A stretch of 33,514 bases of DNA from Schoenoplectus triqueter (taxonomy: Eukaryota; Streptophyta; Magnoliopsida; Poales; Cyperaceae). Below are positions 1 through 11,378 of this stretch, piece after piece. The notes beneath the pieces are model-generated. The model saw only the letters and a list, made by a program, of their open reading frames with translations. It was not told the origin of the DNA and did not search any database. The stretch lies in contig CAXKVV010001213.1 of NCBI GenBank assembly GCA_964058805.1, forward strand, positions 1 through 33,514, read 5' to 3'. Positions within the stretch are counted from its first letter, which is position 1. Each line of letters opens with the position of its first letter. The translations under genes and the position numbers were made by a program.

Positions 1-456
1 GGTCAGAATTTTCATATAGGGAGGCCGTAATGCAAATTATTTTATTAGAGTATTATAATTGATAAGTTAGGAGAGCTAATACATCTCATAAGATAAAAAT
101 ACGTGATAAAGTTTAATCCCTACATGTAATACATCCAACCCAGAGTTTGTGTACATCCAATACATCAGGTGTGTACATCCAATACATCCAACCCAGAGTT
201 TGTGTTGTTCTGTGCAGTAGCCAAAGAGCAGCCTCCTGCCCCCTTGGCTTGATTTATGTTTCGCCTCTCGAAACGAACCCCGGCCGCTAATTAAAAGAGA
301 ATAAGTTACAGAGAAATAATTAATTAAACACAATAAAGGTTAAGACATACAGAACATATGTACAGCATTATTTGATTATTGCCAACTTAAAATTCAACTT
401 CTAGGATTATATATTTCCTTGTAGCTCTTGGCATGCTTGAGTTCACTCACACAATG
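1..456. other. AT-rich DNA downstream of the X8 gene, with a local duplication
   Basis: No convincing coding frame is present. A segment of about 25 bases containing CATCCAACCCAGAGTTTGTG occurs at about 128-152 and again at about 180-204, separated by further TACATCCAATACATC units, so this is a small local duplication. The part next to 457 is expected to be the 3' untranslated region of the minus-strand X8 gene. Confidence 0.4.
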
Positions 457-1274
457 CTAGCCTTTGAGGAACTTGCACGTCGAGGTGGCTGCAACCATGA
501 AAATTTCTTGTTAATTTGTATATGCAGTTATAACAAAAAAAAAATACTGAACTGATAATATATAATACTAACAAGAACAATAACTTACATGGATCTTTGA
601 AGGTGAACATGGCATCATTCTGGCATGCATCTTTCGTACGCTTTGATTGATAGTATACGTTGTAGACATAGGAAGCATGGAACTTGATGTTGTTTGGATG
701 GAAGCAGGGGCCTCCTTTTCTGATGGGACTACAATCCACCGCATTGCATAGCTTCTTTACTTCCGTCTTGTGGTCGGCGTCGGATTTGAGCGGGTTTGCA
801 ATGCACCACGGCGTTGCCTTTGTATTTAGTCAATGAGTTATATTAGACATCCGATTGTTATTTTGATATATCTTTACATTAATTTAATTTTACTTAATTA
901 TAATCACTTTGTTTTTGCTCTTTTTCTCTCAAGTCTTAATAGTAATTGGCACAAACCTAACAAAAATAGGGAATATAATTCATTCATGTATCATATTCTC
1001 TCTGTTTTGGTTTTGGTTTTTAAGAAAATGGAAAATTGTACTTTGACTCTACCAAAATAAGTAAATTATACGTACCACATTTCTTAATTCTTCGACTTGA
1101 CCCTCTGCAATTTGCTATAAAATAAAAAAAAAATAGGCTTATCTACATGAATATCATGATTTGAAAGACAATAAATAAACAAATAAAAAGAGAGTAAGAA
1201 CAACCTGAGAGATTAAAGATGCTCAAAACAATCACCAGTGCCAGAATCATTGTCAATCCTTTGACAATTGCCAT
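457..1274 (-). CDS. Secreted X8-domain (CBM43) protein, four exons, 119 aa
   Basis: Exons on the minus strand are 1274-1205, 1104-1076, 817-589 and 488-457, all with GT donors and AG acceptors and matching phases (1, 0, 1). Residues 1-23 form a hydrophobic signal peptide starting MAIVKGLTMIL. The X8 domain runs from W37-C38 to about residue 116, with the family pattern WCIANP, DCSPIRKGGPC, ASYVYNVYYQ and a final DPSTSTCKF. Six cysteines (38, 57, 62, 71, 98, 114) fit the three disulfides of this family. X8 domains bind beta-1,3-glucan (callose). Here the domain stands alone, without a GH17 catalytic domain and without a C-terminal GPI tail, so it resembles stand-alone secreted X8 proteins such as Ole e 10 rather than plasmodesmal callose-binding proteins. 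A wall or apoplast location is inferred. An upstream in-frame ATG at 1343 exists, but the start at 1274 puts the signal peptide at the N-terminus. The 29-nt second exon is unusually short but is phase-consistent. Confidence 0.85.
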
Positions 1275-1390
1275 ATCACTTGTTTTCGATATTTGTTTCT
1301 CTTCCTCTATATCTGTAAACAAGATTAATTCAAGATGCAACACAATTATTGATGGTTACTCTGTTTCTTATAGACATTTTTTTCTACTCT

Positions 1391-1397
1391 TTATATA
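1391..1397 (-). promoter_or_regulatory. Candidate TATA box of the X8 gene
   Basis: On the minus strand this reads TATATAA within GTGTATATAAAG, 117 bases upstream of the X8 start codon. That is a normal distance for a short 5' leader. In AT-rich DNA such strings also occur by chance. Confidence 0.35.
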
Positions 1398-3597
1398 CAC
1401 ATGCCTTCATTATTGCAATGATAGATATTTACTGACCATATCTTCTGATGGATTTAGTACCATAAATTTGTTCTTGGAACTTTAATGTACATATTTATTT
1501 CAGTACTAATATGTTTTTTTCGTGGTAAAAGTTATTTAAATTTTTAAAAATTAGTGATATAGTGAACAATTTTTTTTTTAAAATAGTGAACAATTAAGGA
1601 TATAGTGAACAATTAAAAAAGATAACAAGCTGGGACATCATATACAGCACATAAGATTTTCAATATTTAACAACTAAATTTTGAATTATATATTTTATGA
1701 GCTTAAATTTCAGGGGCAGATTAATGCTTTTGCATAATGGGCCTTACTGGGCTGTATTTAGTCAGGCCTTAAATTTCACGGGCTGGACTTTTACTAGGCC
1801 TAATTTTTTTAAATTCAGACTTCTCGAGTGTCGTGTCGTGTCGACGGAGATATTAGAAGGGCAATATCGTCCAGATAAATTTGAAAATTTGAATTCTAAG
1901 TTCCTAACACTAAAAGTCTAAAACAGTCTAACAGAACTTGTACCATCTGTAGTCCGTACCCTCGGGCATAACCACCAAGCAAGCTGCCGGAAACCGTTCA
2001 GTGGCATTTATGTGATTAACAGGGAATATCAGGGCCGTTTTTCCCGACAAGCTCTGCGCCTGCTCTCTGCTCTTCGCTGGTTCCCGCGGAGTGCCTGAGA
2101 CTTGTCACCGTCCTGACGTCATGCATTTGTCACCGAAACCAGTCTACGAAATGGCTACAGTGCTGACGTGTCTGATCCCATTGCATGGAGACTGGAGAGG
2201 GGATGTTTTTGTCCTCATTCGATTCCCCAGCACTGTTGCCTTCAAATTTCGTGATTGGTTTTGGGGTGAGAACTGTGAAGTGAGAACGCTTTACGCTTGT
2301 TTTATTTGGAAAAGACTGCCTGACTTGGCGCTGGCGTGGCGTGGCGTGCGTAGAAATTTTGTGTTTAATGTAAAAAAAGAAAATGCATCGCTGTTCTCTG
2401 CCACGCTGCTGTATTATTTATTTTTCGCTTTTGCGAAGATTATATGTTGTGATATGATATATAATGAATTTTTGTTTTATTCAAACCTCCTGAGCAGTAA
2501 CCAGAAATGTGGACATTTCCTGTACCTATACCTATACGTTACAAGATGCATGAGAAGATTTCGATCATAAATCGTATATGTTCCTCGACAAAATTTGACT
2601 AATTATTAACTAACAGAATTATTTTTTCTAATTCGAGTTATATTGCGTGAGAGAGTACAAATGAGATGTGGGAAGGTCATACTGGTATTTGTAACTTGCA
2701 CCGAGAAGGCACGTGACTTGGTGCTTTGTGGCACTTTGGTAATTCAGCACAACAACTCCATGCTTCCCTCCGTCAACAATTTCGTGCCTGCTCCCGGTCC
2801 ATCGTTCATCCATTTTGCATGAAGGTGGTGATAATTATTAATCGACGCACAAACACATAAAAAACAAAACAAAATTATAGATGTTGTTTCTAGTATAAAT
2901 ATGTTTACAAAATTATTAGATACTAATAATTGAAATTAATTAGTTAACTAAATTGCAAGAGTTGAGTGTAAGATTATAAATTTAGCTAGATGTTGTTTCT
3001 AGTATAATAGTTTCTTCGTGCAAAAATTATCAAATAATTTAAAGTTGTCTCTATAATAAATTATGAATGTGATTTTTCATATAAGCTATTATTTCAATAT
3101 TTCACTTTCTAGGACTAGAAGTACATACATCGTTGTCATCCCTATTTGATATACAACTAGTTAGTAATTATAATGTTCATAATTTAATGAAATAAATTAA
3201 GTATATGGTATTTTTGTTTTTTTTCATGATTACTAAAAAAGACTGGCAGATATAGCAAACAATTTAGATTCAAATTTCATACATTAAAATAAATATAAGT
3301 TTATCTAAATTTTATGTTTATATATTATTCTTCTTTAGTTTAATCAATGTATGAAAGCTACAACATCATTTTTCAATTTCCAACATATATACATAAAATA
3401 TTTAATTTTTGAAATCAGTCAAAATTTTGTTTTCCGGGGCATAAACATGCAGCCACCCCATTGTGAGAATTTGGTCAAACATCAAAACAACTCGAGAAAT
3501 CAATTTAATGCTCTGTAATTGAATCATTGACTGAATTCATCAAAACCAAAAATTCAAAAATCAGGTCCATAATTATTATGCAATGACGGTGTAAGCA
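1398..3597. other. Intergenic region between the X8 and ARF genes
   Basis: The X8 and ARF genes are divergent, so both promoters lie here. Three copies of a TAGTGAACAATT unit occur at about 1558-1616. At 1738-1752 a pair of TGGGCY-type (site II) motifs is visible. GC rises at about 1960-2380, where a 159-codon open frame runs (2091-2570), but it has no recognisable domain and ends in low-complexity residues. From 2820 to 3560 the DNA is AT-rich without gene signals. I see no supported gene. Confidence 0.4.
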
Positions 3598-3720
3598 TTG
3601 AATGGTGCACCTGGGACAAGTTCACCCTTCCTGCTAAAACAAAACAGCGCTCTGTTTTTCGCCAGTGCTACCATCTCGCAATCAACCACACACCACAACC
3701 TCTTTCAGACTGTTCCTCCG

Positions 3721-3728
3721 TATAAAAA
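3721..3728 (+). promoter_or_regulatory. TATA box of the ARF gene
   Basis: TATAAAAA lies in a CT-rich context about 150 bases upstream of the ARF start codon. Transcription would begin near 3750, giving a leader of about 120 bases that is rich in A and C, as is typical of plant 5' leaders. Confidence 0.6.
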
Positions 3729-3871
3729 CCACCTCCCAGCTCTACTACAGTTTTACTACATCCAATGCCACATACACTAAGAAGTAACACAAATAAAACA
3801 AGCAAAAGATCAAACAGACAAAAAAATCACACGAAGTGAAAAAACGAAGGGAGGGAAGAAATCATACGGTG

Positions 3872-6800
3872 ATGGCGACACCGCCAGCAACTTCTCCGGC
3901 GAACGTGTCTCTTCACGTGTGGCGCGCGTGCGGAGGTCCATCTGCTCGTGCCCCTCACGTGGGCTCTCTCGTCTACTACTTCCCAGAGGGCCACCTGGAG
4001 CAGTGCGCCTCCCCACCGCCTTCCGATCTCCCTCTGGCGAATCTCCACCGACCGTTCTTCCTCTGCTCCGTTACATCCGTGCACCTACTCGCCGACCCTT
4101 ACTCCGACGAGGTTTGCTCCGTCATCGCTCTCGACCCAAGAGTATCCCAAACGTGCCCGTTCAACGGCTACCATTCCTCCACGTCACCACCTCACACCCC
4201 TCTCGCCTCCTCTTTCTGTAAGGTTTTGACCCAGAGCGACGCCAATAATGGAGGAGGGTTCTCCGTCCCTCGATTCTGCGCTGATTCCATCTTTCCACCG
4301 CTGGATTTGAGAAACGACCCCCCGGTGCAAAACCTGACCATGCGTGATGTCCATGGGAAGGCCTATGAGTTCAGACACATATACCGTGGGACCCCCAAGA
4401 GGCACCTGTTGACCACCGGGTGGTCCCGGTTTGTCAATGACAAGAAGCTCGTTGCTGGAGACACCGTCGTCTTTATCAAGGATGGGGATGATCTTCTTAT
4501 TGGTAATATTAATATATTATCTACATTATCTGGATTGATTGGTGTTTACATTTTTCTTTGTTGTCTCTGTGCAAATCTTGTTCTTTCACAGTTTCACTGA
4601 TGTTGTGTACGCCTGGGGTAGTCAGGTAGTTATATATATTGATTTTAGTTCATCCTGGTGCTCAAATATTCTGCGATATTTGCTTCAGCTATTAGATGCT
4701 TGGTTGTGACGGATTGAAAAAAAAATGCACTGGGAAATAAATTTCAAAACTGGTCTGAAACTTAGAAAAGAAAAATGTTCTGGTTCATATACGAAATTGA
4801 TTATTTAGTTTCTAGTTGGTTTCGAAATAAAGCATCGTGTTATATATTGTGTTATGGTAGGAATAAGACGCGGGCCCCACTATGTCAGATCACAAGCGGC
4901 AGTTGAGGAGGTGTGGGGCGCAGTGGAGGCAGCTGCTGCTGGGAGGAGTTTTCAGGTCAGTTGAACCAGATTGACATCATTACTTCAAAATTTAAATCAT
5001 CATTAATAGTGTATATAGTGCAATTATAGTGCTCCAAATCTGTTCGAGTTATCATGTTCATGATGATTCATGCTCATCATCCATTGTTTTTGTAAGCTGT
5101 TTGAGGGAACCTATAGTTATAATATATTTCATTTGTTTAGTACTTCCCAATAGGAGCATGTTAACTTTTTTTGGTGCTATTATGTGCATTTCTTAAGCTG
5201 AATCTTATTTGTATACTAAATAATGTAGGTTGTGTATTTCCCAAGGAGTGGGGATGTAACTGGACTGTTTGTGGTGGAGAAGGAGACTGTCGAGCAGGCC
5301 TTGATGACAGACTATTGGTCCCCCGGTGTCAGAGTCAAGTTGGCTACTGAGGTGACCGACTCAGTTCGTTCCGCCATGTACCAGGGCACTGTATCCAAGG
5401 TTCTCGCAAAGCCATCTCCTTGGCTCGGCTCTCCTTGGCGCGCTCTTCAGGTTTGTTTTACTTCTCTGTTTGAATAGTTAACTTCTACACTTGAATATAT
5501 GTGTGAATTCTGAAACATGAGAAAGGTTGTGTCGTTGTTTTTAATTTCTTTGAAGGATGTCTGATTTATTCCTTCCATATTCTGCTCTGGGATGCAGGAG
5601 GATGATGCATATTTTTTTGAATTTGTCAAATTTATCGGGCAGCAGAGATACAGGCTTATTTCTCATGTTTTACGGGCTGGTTGAGAACTTTAAACTTTTC
5701 CAATAGCTTGCATGATTCTTTGAGATGAAACATTGTGCAGGGAAGAAAGGGATAACTGGATAAGTGATTCACAGTCTATTTTACTTTATTAAAAATATTT
5801 GCATACAGTGGGACTGATATCAATTACTCTCCTCTGTTTGGTGCAAATAGCAAGGGAGATTTTTTTGCTGAACTAATTGTAGAAAGGTTTGCCGACATAA
5901 TCATGTGAGATATTGGTTCCTATCTTTCATTACATACGTTAAGCATTTATTAGAGTGAGTTCATTGCGTTGAACAATGTTTCAGAAAATGCATGGAAAAC
6001 ATGCCATGGGACGACAATTACACTTACAATGACTGCCTTTTCCTTTTTTTTTCATTTGCTATTTTCCTGGTTTATTTTCTTTTGTAAATTTCTTTTACAA
6101 AAATGTGAAACCTTTTCATTGATTAAATGCAATAAGAAAATAGTTAGTTTAGTGAGAGCAAGCATGTGACTGCTGGGTCCTGTTTCAACTGTTACCTAGG
6201 TAACAGTACATTTTGATTACTAGCTGTTTTCTGAAATTTATGTTTCCTTTTTGAACTGTTAACTTGTGTATTTGAATAGTAGCTCTTCTTCCAAGTTAAA
6301 TTTTTCAAAATTATTCCCAGGCACTGTTCATTTAATACAACCAAAGTAGGAATTAATAAAATAAAGAGGAATGTATATAAATTGATAAATCAGGAAGATT
6401 CCATGTGATGAGATGTCTGTTGATGCTCCTTTACTAAATGTGGTGGTCCTCATTCTGACTATAAATAATGAATGAAACCTACCTTTTTCTACTTTTGTTC
6501 ATTTACAAATTGATGTGCAGTTACTTGAGGTCTGGAATCTGTGAACTATCTGATTTATTAAACAGATAAAATTTTGTAAGCCAGGTGGAATATATGTATG
6601 TCCTGGATTGTAAAAGGGTAAATGGGGTAGATGTGTAAAACAGTAAGTTTGTGATTGATTGTACAATCCTGGTGTTTTTGGTCCAATGAAACAGCTGGTA
6701 ACTGTTGTATGCCACACTTTCAGTAAGAAAAAAAGAAGGATAGAAGCATTCACTCAACCTGTCTCATTCCCTTTGGTACCAGGTTACATGGGATGAACTC

Positions 6801-7728
6801 GAGATGCTACAATCAGTGCGGTATGTGAGCCCATGGAATGTCAAAGTTACCTCCCTTATGCCTGTCCACCATACCACTGAAAACCCATATATTCCCCCTC
6901 TGAAGCGGGCTCGCACAGCTTCATGTAACTTATATGAACACAGTACTGGGACATATGAAATGGCATCACCTACCCCTCCCCTCCATCTCAGTCACATGCC
7001 ATTCACCAACCCTTCTCCAAAGCAGTTTCCCACCACTTCATACAACATCCTCCAACATTCTCCTGAGAGATTCAAACCTCAGACCATCATACCATTCACA
7101 CTAAACCATTGTACCACATTTCCTGCTGGCATGCAGGGAGCCAGGCATCATCAAGAACACCACCCTTCAGTCTGTATATCAGGCCCACCCCCCAATTTAA
7201 TCCCATATCAGGTTTTACCTGATAATCCTCTAGAAGGTTCGTCTGAGACCGGTACTGAGCAGTCCAGAAGCTCAGTGAAGAATGTGGCATCTGGCACAAT
7301 AATGCTTTTTGGAAAAATGATAGAGTTTGAACAAGATTCTGATGAGGGTGTCAATAAAGAAGGCAACCAGCTCTTCTTACCTGGTTTCATGGAACAAAAA
7401 TCAGAAACAGGTATTCACAACCATACCTGCTTGTTCACTGATCTTGTACTACAGAGCAGAAGAATCTGACAGGTACAGATTTTTTTTAATATATAACAGT
7501 TGTTATTTTTGTGTTGAGCTTAGAGGAAGGATAAAATGATGTGTGGTTAATTATATAATCCTTTTTGTTTGGAAGTATTAACAAAAGAGATGTTTCCCAG
7601 AATTAATACTTTTTGTTTAGACATTTGGTACAATTGGAAAATTCCTTGGAAGCTCAATTGTGTAACATGTTTCTACCTATTGTTGACCAGGTGTTATAAT
7701 TCTACCGCCACAGAACCTCACTGGATAG
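3872..7728 (+). CDS. ARF17: Auxin response factor of the ARF10/16/17 (miR160-targeted) class, ARF17-like
   Basis: Exons are 3872-4502, 4861-4955, 5229-5450, 6783-7410 and probably 7691-7728, giving about 537 aa. The start MATPPATSP is chosen because it directly precedes the family opening LHVWRACGG...YYFPEGH. The B3 DNA-binding domain spans about residues 115-215 (FCKVLTQSD, GGGFSVPRFCADSIFPPLD, DPPVQNL, FRHIYRGTPKRHLLTTGW, KKLVAGDTVVF). The ARF middle domain follows at about 240-335, ending WRALQVTWDELEMLQSVRYV and SPWNVKV. The rest is a Pro/Ser/Thr-rich middle region. No C-terminal PB1 (III/IV) dimerisation domain is seen, matching Arabidopsis ARF17 (585 aa). Family knowledge: this clade acts in the nucleus at auxin response elements, mostly as repressors, and is cleaved under miR160 guidance; the site is present in exon 4. 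The last exon is uncertain: read-through from exon 4 instead stops at 7467-7469. The third intron, 1332 bases, holds no recognisable gene. Confidence 0.88.
6188..6207. repeat. Perfect 20-bp palindrome inside the ARF third intron
   Basis: ACTGTTACCTAGGTAACAGT equals its own reverse complement over all 20 bases. It lies in the long intron between the exons that encode the ARF middle domain. No role is known to me; it could be chance, a remnant of an insertion, or a binding site for a dimeric protein. Confidence 0.6.
7127..7147 (+). promoter_or_regulatory. miR160 target site in the ARF mRNA
   Basis: The 21 bases begin TGGCATGCAGG and end GAGCCAGGCA. They complement the conserved plant miR160 with one difference, which gives a G:U wobble instead of an A:U pair. 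The site encodes AGMQGAR, the peptide usual at this place in ARF10/16/17 proteins. It is in frame in exon 4 downstream of the middle domain, as in known targets. Cleavage would be expected near the middle of the site. Confidence 0.92.
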
Positions 7729-8451
7729 GTGGTAGATACCTTGTTGACAAAAACTGATGAAGCTTCTCTGCAAATTTGAAGCATTGCTGTTGCTGGATCT
7801 TCAGAGTTCAGACTGTGCTTTATCCTTTTTTTTAGGCTTTTAATTTATTTTTATTTACGCACTTCTTTATCTAGGTATTTAAGCACGTTTTTTAGGTGAT
7901 TATGTGTAGAATTTTCTTTATTGAGTCTGATTACTGATGTACTGAGTTATAGAATATTGTAGTATTTAATTGGTTACTCTGTTAATCCGGCGCATACATT
8001 TCTCAAAAAGGAAAATGGTTCGCATACTTTTCTTTTGGGTATTTATGTTAATTGTACTTGGGTGCATGTATACCAGCAGTCCCCAGCAAAAGCCCAATGA
8101 ATGTAGGGCCTGTTGAATTTAAAGTGTTAAACTGAGCTATTGGCTATCGCACACATCATTCTTCATTCTTCAGCAGCGTTTAATTTAATTTTCTTTATTT
8201 TTCTTCCTTTTTCTAGGGCTCTATAAGTCCCTAGCAATATTCTGATCCTTGATGAAAAGGGCTCTGTAGTTACTGATTCAACTTGGATCCGACTTACACT
8301 AATCAAGAGCGGAGCAGAATTTATATATAAAATAGTCTGAATTAGTTGGATCCAAAACATAAATAATTTATAGGAGAAAAGGGGACAATCAATAACTCTT
8401 ATATAAATATAATTATTTTTTTTAACCTCGCGTACATTTTCGTATATCATT
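7729..8451. other. ARF 3' region and intergenic DNA
   Basis: This is T-rich sequence downstream of the proposed ARF stop and probably includes its 3' untranslated region. No coding frame with recognisable similarity is present; a 109-codon minus-strand frame (8163-8492) looks like low-complexity noise. Confidence 0.35.
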
Positions 8452-8800
8452 GGGAGCGGACCCTCCCTAGCCGATTTTGTTATTAATAACAAAATAAAAA
8501 ATACATTCTACTCATAAATCAAGTTAATCAATTATTAAAGTTTGACTTATTTGCTAAAATAATGAAACATTTAATGTACATTTTTTTTACATTTGGTTGA
8601 CTTTCAGTGACATAAAGTTAAATATTTATAAATTATTTTACAATATTTTTTTTTACTATTTGACTTTACAAATAGTAAAATTAATAAAATTTATATATAA
8701 AGACATCACTTGTGATTTTAATGATTTAATTCAATATTTGGTATGTATTTTTTTTTGTTATTAATAAAAAACTGGGCTCCTAGCCCCTTGTCTCCGCCCA
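8452..8800. mobile_element. Probable MITE with degenerate terminal inverted repeats
   Basis: The left end starts GGGAGCGGACCCTCCCTAG and runs into GTTATTAATAACAAAA. The right end, read on the other strand, starts GGGCGGAGACAAGGGGCTAG and runs into TTATTAATAACAAAAA. The two arms of about 50 bases are clearly related, and the roughly 250 bases between them are AT-rich and non-coding. I see no clear target-site duplication, so the exact ends and the superfamily are uncertain. Confidence 0.5.
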
Positions 8801-10740
8801 CTGTGCACTACTACAAAACCAAACACTCACCAACTCACACTGATCACTGGGTGGTTTGCCTTGTGGGTACCTTCTAACCTATATCTGGCCGTTCATCTCG
8901 ACTGGGCAATGGTTTGAACTCGATTAAATTCAATTCAAGTAGGCAATTGTAGCGAGCATGGGCCACCACTGCTCAGCCTCAGTGGAGTGGACAAATTCAT
9001 ATCAACACCACATATTGTTTCATTTTGTAAAATATTCTCTAATTAGTTACACTTTATTCTCTGTATACTATATATACATAGATATTCATTTAGTTCAATT
9101 AAATATTAAACAAAATTTAATTAGTAGTGCTACTGTTGCTTCTATTTTTGTAGTAATGTCTAGATTGTATCATGACATAATTGGCACTTAGTATGTTTTG
9201 TTAAATAAATTCAAGTTTTATTTCTACGAGTAATCACGTACCTTTATTTGGTTATGTTTGTGAACATAGAGATAAAATAGCAACAGTCAAAAGAACCTTT
9301 TTGCATAATTTATCAATAGAAGGTTTGGATGGGGAAAATAAAACTATGCGATCATAGTGCTATGGATGTGTTAGGATTTTAAAGCATGCATAGTACCTGA
9401 CGAAGCACGTGTATATATATGATGGTAGCTCTGAAATATCATACATATGCTGACATGCTGATGCCAGTGTATATATATGATGGTGCTTTCTTTCGCCGAA
9501 AGTTCATCAATTAATCTTCTCATAGTCTCATAGATCATAATACATTAATACAACCAGTGGATCGATCGAGTTCATGCATTATATATGCATCCATTCATGT
9601 ATTCGCATGGCCTCGATCGGACAGAGCATGCACGCATGCATGCATGCATGCATGGCAACCCACTCTGCTTTTCAGTAAAGTAAACACGAACCAAGTTTCA
9701 AGTTTTGTGTGCGCCAAATGCCAATTAGTTGCTTCCACTGTAGCCGCGTATTATTGTTATCAACAATTGATTGATTTTATTAGATGGACCATCGTCAGAA
9801 CTTCTTAGTTGCTTCCTTTTTCTTTTATTTTTTGGTTGGTTTCATTTACTTCCTTTTGAAGGAAACCCCTAAACGAGCATTAATTTTTCTTGTTAGTTCA
9901 AGTGTGGCGATCTATAGACTATAGCTCAAATATTCTATCCCCTAAACAAATAATTTGAATCCGACAGCTGAAAATGAAAAGGTGCGTATCTCCCATCTGC
10001 CAAGTGGTCTCCCTCTCTCTTTTCTCTTCTGAAAAAGCGAATTAATTAATAGCATGCATGTGTCAACTGATCATCCCCAAAGTTCTTCTGTAAACTACCT
10101 TTTACGAGCTTATAAATTGTTACTAATTTACTATTATATTTATCGATGTCGTGTCATATTATAATGCTCTCAACACTATAGGTGAATACAAATGAGAAAA
10201 AAAAATCGAAATTTGATCTTATACTGTTTGTTTGTTTTTTATTGAGCGGAAAGGTAAGCAAATTAAAGTTTACTGACTTAATTGACAAGATTTGAAGGTT
10301 CCGGGTCAAAAATAATTGTTACAAAGAATAAAAATACTTGGTAACCTATATTTCTTGTACGATTCTCGTACTATTATCATTCGCGCTTCGTAGAACAAGA
10401 TTACTTCGTGCAACCATGATTATATGATTTTTATTGGATATAAATGTTTAAAATTAAAAATATATATATTATTATGCTAGTTTACAACGAATTATGATTA
10501 TAAATATAAATATGAATATGGATATAAATAATAAAATGAGAGACTTATCAATTCATAACTGGAGGTCTATAATATTATTATTGTAATTATAATTCGCCTT
10601 GTAATTATATAATTTAAAATGCTTTTATATGATGCTGGTTTTATTACGTCCTTCAGTTCTTGTGTTAATTTCATCATTTAATTGTTTTTTCTCTAAAAGA
10701 TGACGGTGCAATTTAAAATTTAAAATGTGCCGATCTTTTT
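8801..10740. other. AT-rich intergenic DNA with small repeats
   Basis: No supported gene. GTGTATATATATGATGG occurs at about 9409 and again at about 9468. A (CATG/ATGC)n run lies at about 9627-9654. The region has many short A/T runs and nothing resembling a tRNA or a conserved coding frame. Confidence 0.4.
9627..9654. repeat. (ATGC)n microsatellite
   Basis: Repeated GCATGCATGCATGCATGC, self-complementary and therefore able to form a hairpin. It also contains several overlapping CATGCA (RY) motifs, which occur here simply because of the repeat. Confidence 0.75.
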
Positions 10741-11140
10741 AGGCTCTAAATCTGCTATTTTTCTGGAAGAATTATAGGATCCTGTTTTTTATTCTAAAAA
10801 ATAGAAAAAAAATCTTAAAAATAGGAAAAAGTGTATAGATATATTATTTTACTTGTAGATTTATAGTCCGCAAAATTTTACGTAATTTCATTAACATTTG
10901 ATAGTCCATCAAACACCGTTAATTTAGAACAGTTACAAATATTAGTGAAATACCATTATAAATTTGATAATCTCTGATTGACTATCAAACGTTAATGAAA
11001 TTATATGAAATTTGACGGGATATTAATCTATAAGTAAAATAACATATCAATAATTTTTTTTCTATTTTTAATTTTTTTATTTTTTTAGAATAAAAAACAG
11101 GATCCTATTTTTCTCCAAGAATATCAGCAAATTTGGAGTA
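10741..11140. mobile_element. Fold-back MITE, copy 1
   Basis: The core ends are ATAGGATCCTGTTTTTTATT at 10774 and its reverse complement ending at 11108. Homology between the arms continues outward with mismatches (AAATCTGCT on the left, AGCAAATTT on the right), to about 10741 and 11140. Inside, TTTCATTAACATTTGATAGT is answered by ACTATCAAACGTTAATGAAA, so nearly the whole 400 bases can fold back on itself. There is no coding capacity. Internal sequence is shared with the element at 11798-12107. Confidence 0.7.
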
Positions 11141-11354
11141 TTTTTTTTAGCCAAATTAGGCGCCAGTTAAACAAGTGCCAGGTATAAAAAGACGCATAAC
11201 GTTGCCACAAAAGATCAGAGTCCTCTTCAAAGCACATTTAAAGTCTGACGACATGGGTCTCAGCGCAAGACCATTTTTTATTTTTATTTAAATGACACAG
11301 GAAGTCTCCACGTCATACTTCTGGCATGAAGTGTAGAATGTAGATATCCTTCCT

Positions 11355-11378
11355 AAAAAAGAAAAGAAAAGAAAAGAA
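11355..11378. repeat. (AAAAG)n microsatellite
   Basis: Short run of AAAGAAAAGAAAAGAAAAG units between the two fold-back elements. Confidence 0.6.

Noticed and set aside
2091..2570. 159-aa open frame
   Set aside because: No recognisable domain, cysteine or hydrophobic pattern, and it ends in low-complexity AT-rich sequence; no splice partners found.
3810..4405. Several open frames on both strands over the first ARF exon
   Set aside because: They are shadows of a GC-rich exon whose own frame has a clear B3 domain.
7454..7492. Alternative last ARF exon after an acceptor at 7454
   Set aside because: It would require a 44-base intron, shorter than plant introns normally are, although the resulting reading frame is open for a few codons.
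8163..8492. 109-aa minus-strand frame
   Set aside because: AT-rich, no domain, and it runs into the inverted-repeat element at 8452.
9627..9654. Cluster of RY (CATGCA) seed-type regulatory motifs
   Set aside because: The motifs arise automatically from the ATGC microsatellite.
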